This document shows, piece by piece, positions 1 to 7,466 of a DNA stretch of 33,707 nucleotides; within the stretch, counting starts at the first letter, position 1, and every line of letters begins with the position of its first letter. Origin of the DNA: Nitrosomonadales bacterium (GTDB lineage: Bacteria; Pseudomonadota; Gammaproteobacteria; Burkholderiales; Gallionellaceae); NCBI GenBank assembly GCA_016199835.1, contig JACQFX010000036.1, positions 1-33,707 of the forward strand, in the 5' to 3' direction. The notes under the pieces are model-generated. The model was not told the DNA's origin. It was given only the letters and a program-made list of their open reading frames with translations, and did no database searches. The position numbers and the translations under genes were made by a program.

Positions 1-25
1 CCACTTTGGCTTTGAATCCCGGTGC

Positions 26-301
26 GTGATTCCTTCTCGTCCTTCTCATGCGCTTGCTCCTCTGTTGGCCGCACTCCGTGCGGCTTGGGTTGAGCAAGGC
101 TACCACTTAACAGACCGTCCGAATTGCTGGGGCCACTTCTCGGCTCCGTTGGCAAATTTATTCAGGCGTCTTCAGGAATTGCGGAGGGCGCGGGAGGCCT
201 GGATGCTCAGCGAGTTGGCGCGGCAGGAAGAGCGGAAGAGCATTGCGGCGAAGCGGGTGGCGAGTCTGATGAGGCAGGAAAAGGAAGCGTCGATGCACTG
301 A
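26..301 (+). CDS. Doubtful small ORF, possibly the 3' end of a gene entering from the left
   Basis: An open frame of 91 codons begins at a GTG and ends in TGA. The same frame is open back to the window edge, so it may be the tail of a longer gene. The predicted product is basic and its second half is rich in Arg, Glu and Ala, with coiled-coil-like character (RRLQELRRAREAW). I recognise no family and see no clear ribosome binding site before the GTG. It converges on yqgE, with only about 20 bases between the two stops. It could be a real hypothetical protein or chance coding in GC-rich DNA; the lack of any recognisable motif keeps confidence low. Confidence 0.25.
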   Translation: MIPSRPSHALAPLLAALRAAWVEQGYHLTDRPNCWGHFSAPLANLFRRLQELRRAREAWMLSELARQEERKSIAAKRVASLMRQEKEASMH

Positions 302-321
302 GGCCGGGTACGTAGAAATGC

Positions 322-957
322 TTATTTCTGCTCTATGGGTCTGTCCGCACGAAGATAAAGTTCTTGCCACATTCCGTCCAGCGGGTGATCAAATATCACG
401 GCTTCATCTATCGGCAGGGTGAACCAGTCGCCACGGGCGATTTCTTTTTCCAGTTGGCCGGGACCCCACGCCGAAAATCCGTTAGCGACACGCATGCCGG
501 TGTGCGGGGACGCGCCACTTAGCAGTTTCTCAAGCAGGGACATGTCGTAGGAAAAATAAATATGCCCGGATATATTGAGGGTGCCTGCCACGGTTCCGCC
601 ACCGCGCACGAGGAAGGATATCTGGTGCGGATCGACAGGCCCACCAGCGTATAGCGGGATTTCTTTGGAGGCGGGATATTCAGGGTAGATCCTGTCGAGA
701 AAAATGTTGCGCGGGTGGTTGAGGATGATGCCTAGCGCGCCTTTCTCGCTCCATTGTGTCATCACGATGACGCTTCCGCGAAAACGGGGATCGGTCAGCC
801 TGGGGCTGGCGACCAGCATGAAGTTTGAAGTGGACGCGTGCGACAGTTGCGCGGGAACGAATGCCCAGAGCGCTGTCGACCAGCCACTGAAAAACAGCGC
901 GATCAGGAGCAGCAGATTGCGGGTGCGCATGGCTGATTTTCCGTCGTTGGCGGGCAT
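322..957 (-). CDS. yqgE: YqgE/AlgH family protein (UPF0301) with an N-terminal signal-like segment
   Basis: The 211-residue product carries the YqgE/AlgH signature: an FMLVASPRL segment after the leader, a GIILNHP block near residue 80 and an AGGPV block near 105. The family is a conserved proteobacterial protein of unclear function, linked in some species to alginate regulation. Unusually, the family domain is preceded by about 30 residues with a basic start (MRTRN) and a hydrophobic run (LLLLIALFFSGWSTALWAF), which looks like a signal peptide or anchor. The ATG at 957 is preceded by AGGAAG; an internal ATG at 930 would also keep the hydrophobic segment. It lies 8 bases downstream of the DegS-like gene and is probably cotranscribed. 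The family is certain; export is inferred. Confidence 0.88.
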   Translation of the reverse strand: MPANDGKSAMRTRNLLLLIALFFSGWSTALWAFVPAQLSHASTSNFMLVASPRLTDPRFRGSVIVMTQWSEKGALGIILNHPRNIFLDRIYPEYPASKEIPLYAGGPVDPHQISFLVRGGGTVAGTLNISGHIYFSYDMSLLEKLLSGASPHTGMRVANGFSAWGPGQLEKEIARGDWFTLPIDEAVIFDHPLDGMWQELYLRADRPIEQK

Positions 958-965
958 GTCGCTTC

Positions 966-2126
966 CTATTCCTGCGGCTTGGGTTTCGGGCGCTTGCCGA
1001 CCTTGACCTGCACCACGACTTCGCGCTGGTTGCGCAACAGTTTGAGCACAGCCACCTTGCCGGGCGGCAGGGCGGAGACGGTCTCCAGCATGGAGTTGGA
1101 ATCCGTCAGCGGCTTGCCGTCCACCGAAGTGAGGATGTCGCCCGCCTTGATGCCCGCCTGATCCGCCGGGCTGTTGCGCACCACTTCAGAGATCAGCACG
1201 CCTTGTACGTCGCCGAGCTTGAACGACTCTGCCAGCTCGGGCGTGAGTTCCTGCACCGCCACCCCGACCCAGCCGCGCGTCACCGAGCCGTTCTGGATGA
1301 TCTGCTCCATGATCTTCTTCGCCGTGCTTACGGGGATGGCGAAACCGATGCCGAGCGAGCCGCCGTTGGGCGAGTAGATCGCGCTGTTGATGCCGATCAG
1401 GTTGCCGTCCACATCCACCAGCGCGCCGCCCGAATTGCCGGGGTTGATCGCGGCATCGGTCTGGATGAAATTCTCGAAGGTGTTGAGGCCGAGATGGTTG
1501 CGCTTCAGCGCGCTGACGATGCCCATGGTCACGGTCTGGCCTACGCCGAATGGATTGCCTACCGCCAGCACGATGTCGCCGACCTGCGCCTGGTCGGCGT
1601 GGCCGAAAGTGATGGCGGGAATGTTGCCGCCGGGCAGGTCTATCTTGATGACCGCGAGATCGGTGTCGGGATCGGAACCGATGATGTGGCCCGTGGCATT
1701 GCGCCCGTCCGGCAGGGCCACTTCGATCTGGTCTGCGGCCTCGACCACGTGATGATTGGTGAGTATGTAGCCTTCATGGCTGACTATGACGCCGGAGCCG
1801 AGGCTGGAACTTTGTTGTGTCGCGCCGTCATCAAGCTGGTCGCCGAAAAAGAAACGGAAACGCGGGTCGTCCATGAAAGGATTGTTCGGCACCTTTACTG
1901 TGCTGGAAGTGAAGATGTTCACCACGGCAGGCATGACTCTTTTCGCCGCTGCGCTGAAACCCGCTGCCGGTATTTTGCCGCCGCTGTCCGGCGTGTTCTC
2001 ATAGAGCGTCACTACACCGCTGCGCGCCGCATTGGGCAGCAGTCCAGGTCTGAGCGTGTGGATGACGAACATCACGGCCAACCCGATGGTGGTGGCCTGT
2101 GCGAACAGGAGCCAGAATTTGCGCAT
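966..2126 (-). CDS. degS: Membrane-anchored DegS/HtrA-type serine protease with one PDZ domain
   Basis: The 386-residue product has an N-terminal hydrophobic anchor (about residues 4-22), a trypsin-like protease domain and a single C-terminal PDZ domain (about 285-378). The catalytic triad is visible: His126 in TNHHVV, Asp156 in DTDLAV and Ser232 in GNSGGAL. One PDZ domain plus a membrane anchor matches DegS-like envelope-stress proteases rather than two-PDZ DegP, although many betaproteobacterial proteins of this build are simply called Do-family proteases. The active site should face the periplasm. No RseA or sigma-E gene is nearby, so the substrate cannot be read from context. The gene is divergent from the NIF3 gene, with 39 bases between the two starts, and yqgE follows. 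The C-terminus is Lys/Pro-rich (KRPKPKPQE). Confidence 0.9.
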   Translation of the reverse strand: MRKFWLLFAQATTIGLAVMFVIHTLRPGLLPNAARSGVVTLYENTPDSGGKIPAAGFSAAAKRVMPAVVNIFTSSTVKVPNNPFMDDPRFRFFFGDQLDDGATQQSSSLGSGVIVSHEGYILTNHHVVEAADQIEVALPDGRNATGHIIGSDPDTDLAVIKIDLPGGNIPAITFGHADQAQVGDIVLAVGNPFGVGQTVTMGIVSALKRNHLGLNTFENFIQTDAAINPGNSGGALVDVDGNLIGINSAIYSPNGGSLGIGFAIPVSTAKKIMEQIIQNGSVTRGWVGVAVQELTPELAESFKLGDVQGVLISEVVRNSPADQAGIKAGDILTSVDGKPLTDSNSMLETVSALPPGKVAVLKLLRNQREVVVQVKVGKRPKPKPQE

Positions 2127-2165
2127 GGTATGATGAAACCGCTAAATCAATATGATGAGGAAAAC

Positions 2166-2912
2166 ATGTTGCTGAACGAGTTGCGCGATTATATCGGAAC
2201 CCTGCTGGAGGTTGACCGTTTTCGTGATTACAGCCCTAACGGGGTGCAGGTCGAGGGCAGGGCGGAAGTGCGCAAGATCGCCAGCGGCGTCACGGCCTCG
2301 CAGCGCTTGCTGGAAGCGGCTACGGCCTGGGGCGCGGACGCGGTGCTGGTGCATCACGGTTATTTCTGGCGCGGCGAGGATGGCGCCATCACCGGCATCA
2401 AGAAGCGCCGCGTCGCGCATCTGCTGCAACACGATGTCAGCCTGCTGGCCTATCACCTGCCGCTGGATGCGCACGCCGAACTTGGCAACAATGTCCAATT
2501 GGCCAAGCGGCTGGGCTTCGTCGAGCAGGGCCGTTTCGGTGAACAGAATATCGCCTGTCGCGGCGAACTGGCACAGGCGCAAACTCTGGATCACTTGTCT
2601 GCGCATATCGCACAGGTTTTGCGGCGTACACCGCAAGTGATAGGCGAGGCGGGGCGCAGCATACGCCGCATCGCCTGGTGCACTGGCGCAGCGCAGGGCT
2701 ATTTCGAGCAGGCCATCGCTTTGGGCGTTGAGGCTTTCCTTACGGGCGAAATTTCCGAGCAGAACGTGCATGTTGCCGAAGAGACGGGTGTCGCCTTCAT
2801 CGCGGCAGGTCATCATGCGACCGAGCGTTATGGTGTGCAGGCGCTGGGAGCGCATCTTGCTGCGCATTGTGGTATCGAGCACCAGTTTTTCGACATGGAT
2901 TGCCCGGTCTGA
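2166..2912 (+). CDS. NIF3/YbgI family dinuclear metal-binding protein
   Basis: The 248-residue product is a NIF3-like (YbgI/DUF34) protein, a toroidal hexamer family with a two-metal centre often annotated as GTP cyclohydrolase I type 2-like; the biochemical role is unsettled. Metal-ligand candidates are His63/His64 in LVHHGYFW, His97 and Asp101 in AYHLPLD, and His216/His217 with Glu220 in AGHHATERYG. The frame stays open far upstream, through the antisense of the protease gene, but the start at 2166 is preceded by GAGGA and gives the normal family N-terminus (MLLNELRDYIG). Divergence from a DegS-like gene is a pairing I recall from betaproteobacteria. A promoter for the next gene follows directly after the stop. 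Confidence 0.92.
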   Translation: MLLNELRDYIGTLLEVDRFRDYSPNGVQVEGRAEVRKIASGVTASQRLLEAATAWGADAVLVHHGYFWRGEDGAITGIKKRRVAHLLQHDVSLLAYHLPLDAHAELGNNVQLAKRLGFVEQGRFGEQNIACRGELAQAQTLDHLSAHIAQVLRRTPQVIGEAGRSIRRIAWCTGAAQGYFEQAIALGVEAFLTGEISEQNVHVAEETGVAFIAAGHHATERYGVQALGAHLAAHCGIEHQFFDMDCPV

Positions 2913-2916
2913 TGCA

Positions 2917-2945
2917 TTGACAGTTATGTAATTTTGTGATACAAA
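2917..2945 (+). promoter_or_regulatory. Candidate sigma-70 promoter for the FliD-like gene
   Basis: A perfect -35 hexamer TTGACA (2917-2922) is followed after 17 bases by TACAAA (2940-2945), a 4/6 match to the -10 consensus. It lies about 40 bases before the ATG of the FliD-like gene, in an AT-rich gap. No sigma-28 or sigma-54 flagellar promoter was recognised. This is a consensus match only. Confidence 0.5.
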
Positions 2946-2984
2946 ACAATCAATTAAATTGTCTGTCGGTTAACGGAGGCTGTC

Positions 2985-3725
2985 ATGGCGATAACTCTCG
3001 GCAGTATGACCAGCATCGCAGCGTTGAGCCAGAGCGTTGGCGTTGCGACGCCAGCGGATGCGACACAGACGCAGGTAACCGATGCGTTCAATCTCGCCGA
3101 CAAACGGGCGCAGCGCCAGCTTGATTCGACCAATGTGCAGTTGTCCGTATTCGGCCAGACTAAATCCGCTTATGCGGATCTGCAAGCTGCCGCAAAAGGT
3201 TTGGCTACCCCGGAAAAGCTCAATTCGGCGGGTGAGGCCAGAACCGCGTTGCAGACTTTCGTCGATGCGTATAACAATGCCGTCAAAACCACTTCTGCTG
3301 CGGTCAGCGGAGGCGCTGATACGCGCGCTATACTCGCTGCCAATGATCTCAAGCGGCTCGTGACCAATAACAACAATGCGGCAGACTTGAAGAAGATCGG
3401 CGTCAGCGTGAATAAGAATGGCTCGCTGTCGGTTGATGCAAAAGTGTTGCAAGGCGCGGCACAGACTGACTTGAAGGCCGTGAAGAATACGCTGGGCAAG
3501 ATAGGAGCGCAGACGGCGACGGTCGTATCGAAAGAGTTATCGGAGGCCGGGAATATCGGTGGCGCGGTCAGTTCCTTGAGCGCGCGCGCCCAGAGTTTTC
3601 AGGCCAAAGCAGCAGAGCAGAAGAAACTTGCGACCGCCTCGCTGAATACGGTTCAGCAACAAGCTGCAAACTCTGGAAATACGACGGGCGGCATCGCTGC
3701 TTATTTGCAAACGCTTTCCTTCTAA
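2985..3725 (+). CDS. Short FliD-like protein (flagellar cap/hook-associated 2-type ends)
   Basis: The 246-residue product resembles flagellar hook-associated protein 2 (FliD) at both ends. The N-terminal half has the coiled-coil style segment QLSVFGQTKSAYADLQAAAK, then a FVDAYNNAV segment (about residues 92-100) and a GVSVNKNGSLSVDA segment (about 139-152), all typical of FliD cores. The C-terminal 60 residues are Ala/Gln/Ser-rich and probably helical, like the C-terminal D0 helix. FliD is normally 400 or more residues, so the central D2/D3 domains appear to be missing. The start has a strong RBS (ACGGAGG) five bases upstream of the ATG. It is followed by a flaG-like gene, which supports the flagellar link, but no other flagellar genes are nearby. 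Function, whether cap, chaperone or relic, is inferred. Confidence 0.7.
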   Translation: MAITLGSMTSIAALSQSVGVATPADATQTQVTDAFNLADKRAQRQLDSTNVQLSVFGQTKSAYADLQAAAKGLATPEKLNSAGEARTALQTFVDAYNNAVKTTSAAVSGGADTRAILAANDLKRLVTNNNNAADLKKIGVSVNKNGSLSVDAKVLQGAAQTDLKAVKNTLGKIGAQTATVVSKELSEAGNIGGAVSSLSARAQSFQAKAAEQKKLATASLNTVQQQAANSGNTTGGIAAYLQTLSF

Positions 3726-3773
3726 GGGATGTGTGCGGCAGTGCATCGGTAGTAACTGAGAAAGGCGGCTGAC

Positions 3774-4196
3774 ATGGACGTTGCTTCGATTGCTTCTCTA
3801 CCCGTTACCGTATCTGACCGTTCTGGTGCGGTAGCTGTTTCTGTCCCGGTGCCGACTGGCAGCGCTGTTCCACTTGTCCCCAGGCTGGATACTTCCTCTT
3901 ACGTTCCCACCCAAACAAATGTGTCTGCAACAGTGCTTGATGCACCCAATACCCAGCCTGCGGACCTGCTTGCACAGGCAGTCAAACAGGTGAATGAAAC
4001 TTTCAGCCAGAAAGGGCAGAGCCTGTATGCATCCTTCGAGAAGGACAAGGATACGGGGATCAGTGTGGTAAAGATCGTGGATAAAAAAACCAACGAAACG
4101 ATAAGCCAGCTCCCGCCCAAGCAGATGGTCGCATTCGCGCAGTCCATGGAGGCATCACAGGCCATGCACGGAAAGCTGCTGCACTACAAAGCTTGA
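3774..4196 (+). CDS. flaG: FlaG family protein
   Basis: The 140-residue product ends in a FlaG domain: NETFSQKGQSLYASFEKDKD followed by a VVKIVDKKTNETISQLPPKQ segment, then a helical tail ending near GKLLHYKA. FlaG proteins are small flagellar-filament-related proteins usually encoded beside fliC and fliD, and affect filament length in some species. The N-terminal 55 residues are Val/Pro/Ser/Thr-rich and look disordered, as in the family. The ATG has an AAAGGCGG ribosome binding site and starts 48 bases after the FliD-like gene, so the two are probably one operon. Its stop is only three bases from the stop of convergent addA, and no terminator is visible between them. Confidence 0.82.
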   Translation: MDVASIASLPVTVSDRSGAVAVSVPVPTGSAVPLVPRLDTSSYVPTQTNVSATVLDAPNTQPADLLAQAVKQVNETFSQKGQSLYASFEKDKDTGISVVKIVDKKTNETISQLPPKQMVAFAQSMEASQAMHGKLLHYKA

Positions 4197-4199
4197 GCG

Positions 4200-7100
4200 T
4201 CATTGAATTTCATCCAGCGTTCCATCCATAAACAGCAGCGCGCAACGCACCTCTTTCCCCGCATATATCGCCCGCATGGCATCGCGATATTCCATCAGTT
4301 GTGCCGGATCCGCGCTTTCGCCAGTCTTGTAGTCCAGCACCCACACCTCGTTGTCGAATTCCACCAGCCGGTCTATGCGCTTTAACTCACCGCGTGCATC
4401 GATGTAGGGTATTTCGTTGCAGGCGGCGCGATAGTGGCGCGGGTCGAAATAGCGTTGCAGATGGGCTTGCGCGAGCAGGTGCTGTGCTTGTTGCCAGAGG
4501 GCATCCATTGCGTCCGCAGGTATGCCGCAACGTGCCTGCAACTGTGACCGGTCACTTATGGTATTGGGCGGCGCGAGATGTTGCAGCAAGGCATGCAGCC
4601 ATGTTCCGCGACGCTGTTCCGTGGTGCTATGTGCTGTGCGCTTCCCGGTCGGGATGGCGAATTGCAGCGCATCCGATCCAGTAATGGCGCGATTTTCTGC
4701 AACCGGAAAAGTGATGACGGAAGCGGCGACCCGTAGCGGATTGTCATGCGGCGCCAGCGCAGCCGCGATACGTCCATGCCACGAGGCATCATCCGCTTCG
4801 CCGCTGCCGCTCACCAGCAGCGCTTGCTTGGCACGCGTCATGGCGACATAGAGTAGATTCATTTCTTCGCGTTTGGCATATTCCTCTTCGGCCTTAAAGT
4901 AATGCGCGCGCCGCGCGCCGCGTCCGCGTTTGTCGGTGTACAGCGAGAAGTGCAGCGGCTGCGGCGCATTAGATGGCCAGTCCAGCAGCACGCCGTAGCT
5001 GTCGGTCTGACGCTGTGTGTCGTTGGCGTCGAGCAGCCACACGATGGGTGCTTCCAGTCCCTTGGATTCATGCACGGTGTAGATGCGCAGCGCATTGTCG
5101 ATTTTGCCCACCTTGCCTTCATCCGGAGCTTCATTTTCTGCCGCGCGCAATTCGCGCAATTCTGCGAGGAATCGCGGCAGGCTGGGATAGCGTCCGGCAT
5201 CCACGTTGAGTGCGATTTCCATGAAGGCTTGCAGGTTGGCATGCACGGTCTCGCGCAGCTCGGCAGGCAGCGCCGCCGCATAGCGATGCGCGAGGTCGCC
5301 TTCGAAATAGATGCGGTCGAGCAGGTCGTGCACCGGCAGCTTGTCGGCGAGTGACAGCCAGCTTTGCAGCAAAGTGTGGGCGCGCATGAGCCCGGCTGAG
5401 GCAGAGCCGTTCAGCGCGCAGCGTTGCAGTCGCATCCACCAACCGCCTTCGGCATCCTGCGCGAGTTGCATCAGGTCATCATCGGAGCAGGCGAACAGCG
5501 GCGAGCGCAACGCCTGCGCCAGTTCGAGATCGGCGAACGGGGTGATAAGAAAGGTCAGCAGCGCCTGGATGTCTTCCGCTTCCAGCGTGTCGAGCAGGCC
5601 GCCCCGGCGCGAAGTCAGGAATGGGATATGGCGCATGCGCAAGGCGTGTTCATATACGCGCAGATGCGTGCGTTTGCGCACCAGCACCATAATGTCGCGA
5701 TATTCGGCGCGGCGCAGACCAACGCCTTCCTCCTGAATGCTCCAGTTGGCGACGAGGTCGGCTACCTGCGTGGCGAATTGTTCGGCTTCGAGCTCGCGCG
5801 CACCGCTTGCTGCTTCGGCACGCGGCTCGGTGAGCGGGTTGCGCAAGGTCAGGAATGCATCGGCGATTTCTGCCGGCTCCGGTTTTTCCATCACAGCGAG
5901 TGGCAGCACTTCGACATGGCCGGGCAATTCACTCTGATGCGCGGCATGTTCTTCAAAATCCACGAAGCCGTCCGGCAACGACCTGAATACGCCATTCACC
6001 GCATTCAGCACGGCGGGCGAGTTGCGCCGCGTGATATTTTGCGTGAGGAAGTGCGCGTTGAATTCGTGCTGCAGGAATTCGCGCACTTCGCCGAACAAAC
6101 GCGCATCGGCGCGGCGGAAGCGGTAGATGGACTGCTTGGGGTCGCCTACCACGAACACCGTGGGACGCGATTCCACCGCCGCCGCAGCGGCGAACCAGGA
6201 TTGCAATATTTGCCACTGCAATGGGTTGGTATCCTGGAACTCGTCCAGCAACACGTGCCGGTAGCGGCTGTCGAGTTTGTACTGCATGTACTCGGCGCAT
6301 TCGCCCTGGTTGAGCACGCGGCACACCTGCCATTCCAGATCGGTGAAATCCATCTGCTGCGCGCGCAGCTTCAACTCCTGATAATGCTCAAGCAAGGCTG
6401 CGCCGCAGCGCAGTGCGGCCGCATTCATGCGCAGGGCTTCCTGTTCGGTCAGCGCATCATGCACAGCCAGCAAACTGGCTTGCAGCGCATCGCGGGGAAG
6501 GATAAAAGCATCTTCCTGCTGCTTGGTCGTCGGCTTGAAAGGGCTGCCAATTCGAGGTTCATCTTTCAGCGTAAACAGCAACGGCCACAATCTGGAGAAA
6601 CGCTCGTCCGGCTTTGAATCTGTCCATGCCTGTTCCAGCTCGCTCGCTTTGGCTTGTTGGGGGCCGGTGCCATTGCACGCAAGTTGGGTGGTGAACTTGA
6701 ACAACATTTCCTTGTTATTGTCATGCCCCCAATCGACAGCCGGATCGGCATTCGCATCGACATCGAGTTCGTCGCGCAATTGCTCCAGCGCCCAATCTAC
6801 AGCTCCCTCTCCCGCGCTTTCGTGCTCCCCTCTCCCGCTTGCGGGAGAGGGGCCAGGGGAGAGGGTGGCGGTATATGCCCACCACTCGGCGCGCTTGTGC
6901 ACGAAATTTTCCAGCAGTGCGCGCGTGCTATGCAGGCCGTATCTTGCAAACAGCCATTGCATGGATTGTGCGGCTGCGCTTTCCGGCGCGGCGCGCAGGC
7001 TATCGGCGAACGCCTGCCACGCTTCTTCACGCAGCGCCGTCGTGCGTTCCAGCAAAGACATGCCTACCGGCACGCCGGCATTCAGCGGCGCGCGCTGGAT

Positions 7101-7466
7101 GATCTGCATGAACCAGCCGTGAAAGGTGCTGATGGTGATGCCCGGTTGTGCCAACAGGAAGTCGCGGTACAGGCCGCGCGCTTTTTCCAGTAGCGCGTCG
7201 TCGATAGCGTCGAGGCCGCGCTCGCGCAGGAATCCTCGGATCGTCGCATCATCCCCCACTGCGAGCAGATGCAGCCACTCATGCAAGCGCGCCTGCATCT
7301 CCTGTGCGGCCTTGCGCGTGAAAGTGATGGCGAGGATTTCGCCGGGTTTCACCTCCGCCAGCAGCAGGCGCACGATGCGCGACACCAGCAGCCAGGTCTT
7401 GCCGCTGCCCGCGCAGGCTTCGACCACGATGCTGTGGCGGGGATCGAGGGCGAGGTGATTGTTCAT
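4200..7466 (-). CDS. addA: AddA-type UvrD/RecB-like helicase-nuclease, with a repeat-derived insertion
   Basis: This is the motor and nuclease subunit of an AddAB/RexAB-type enzyme that processes double-strand ends for RecA. The 1088-residue product shows superfamily 1A helicase motifs in order: ACAGSGKT (17-24), ITFTRKAAQEM (47-57), DEFQDT (408-413), GDPKQSIYRF (441-450), a later TVHESKGLE motif and LLYVAMTRAK. The C-terminal RecB-family nuclease has Asp1032 in RIDR and Asp1045-Tyr-Lys1047 in LDYKTG. The ATG at 7466 overlaps the addB stop as ATGA, indicating translational coupling; an ATG at 7472 is an equal alternative and an upstream start at 7514 is unlikely. Residues about 200-221 ([14 protein letters not shown] and on) are encoded by a dispersed palindromic repeat and are probably a surface loop. 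No Chi-recognition role can be read from sequence. Confidence 0.92.
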   Translation of the reverse strand: MNNHLALDPRHSIVVEACAGSGKTWLLVSRIVRLLLAEVKPGEILAITFTRKAAQEMQARLHEWLHLLAVGDDATIRGFLRERGLDAIDDALLEKARGLYRDFLLAQPGITISTFHGWFMQIIQRAPLNAGVPVGMSLLERTTALREEAWQAFADSLRAAPESAAAQSMQWLFARYGLHSTRALLENFVHKRAEWWAYTATLSPGPSPASGRGEHESAGEGAVDWALEQLRDELDVDANADPAVDWGHDNNKEMLFKFTTQLACNGTGPQQAKASELEQAWTDSKPDERFSRLWPLLFTLKDEPRIGSPFKPTTKQQEDAFILPRDALQASLLAVHDALTEQEALRMNAAALRCGAALLEHYQELKLRAQQMDFTDLEWQVCRVLNQGECAEYMQYKLDSRYRHVLLDEFQDTNPLQWQILQSWFAAAAAVESRPTVFVVGDPKQSIYRFRRADARLFGEVREFLQHEFNAHFLTQNITRRNSPAVLNAVNGVFRSLPDGFVDFEEHAAHQSELPGHVEVLPLAVMEKPEPAEIADAFLTLRNPLTEPRAEAASGARELEAEQFATQVADLVANWSIQEEGVGLRRAEYRDIMVLVRKRTHLRVYEHALRMRHIPFLTSRRGGLLDTLEAEDIQALLTFLITPFADLELAQALRSPLFACSDDDLMQLAQDAEGGWWMRLQRCALNGSASAGLMRAHTLLQSWLSLADKLPVHDLLDRIYFEGDLAHRYAAALPAELRETVHANLQAFMEIALNVDAGRYPSLPRFLAELRELRAAENEAPDEGKVGKIDNALRIYTVHESKGLEAPIVWLLDANDTQRQTDSYGVLLDWPSNAPQPLHFSLYTDKRGRGARRAHYFKAEEEYAKREEMNLLYVAMTRAKQALLVSGSGEADDASWHGRIAAALAPHDNPLRVAASVITFPVAENRAITGSDALQFAIPTGKRTAHSTTEQRRGTWLHALLQHLAPPNTISDRSQLQARCGIPADAMDALWQQAQHLLAQAHLQRYFDPRHYRAACNEIPYIDARGELKRIDRLVEFDNEVWVLDYKTGESADPAQLMEYRDAMRAIYAGKEVRCALLFMDGTLDEIQ
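6827..6868. repeat. Palindromic repeat inside the addA reading frame
   Basis: Two perfect 12-base arms, CCCCTCTCCCGC and GCGGGAGAGGGG, are separated by TT and followed by CCAGGGGAGAGGGTG. The same arms occur upstream of folE2 at 19205-19230, so this is a dispersed repeat normally expected between genes. Here it keeps the addA frame open and encodes a Gly/Ser/Pro-rich stretch. Confidence 0.85.

Noticed and set aside
1-30. GAATCCCGG near the left edge as a tRNA 3' end
   Set aside because: It resembles a T-arm only weakly, and no acceptor stem or CCA is present.
1203-2912. A 569-codon plus-strand frame running into the NIF3 gene
   Set aside because: Its first 320 codons are antisense to the DegS-like protease and have no family similarity; only the part from 2166 is NIF3.
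4196-4200. A missing terminator between convergent flaG and addA
   Set aside because: The three-base gap is unusual but common in compact genomes; no sequence signal supports a special mechanism.
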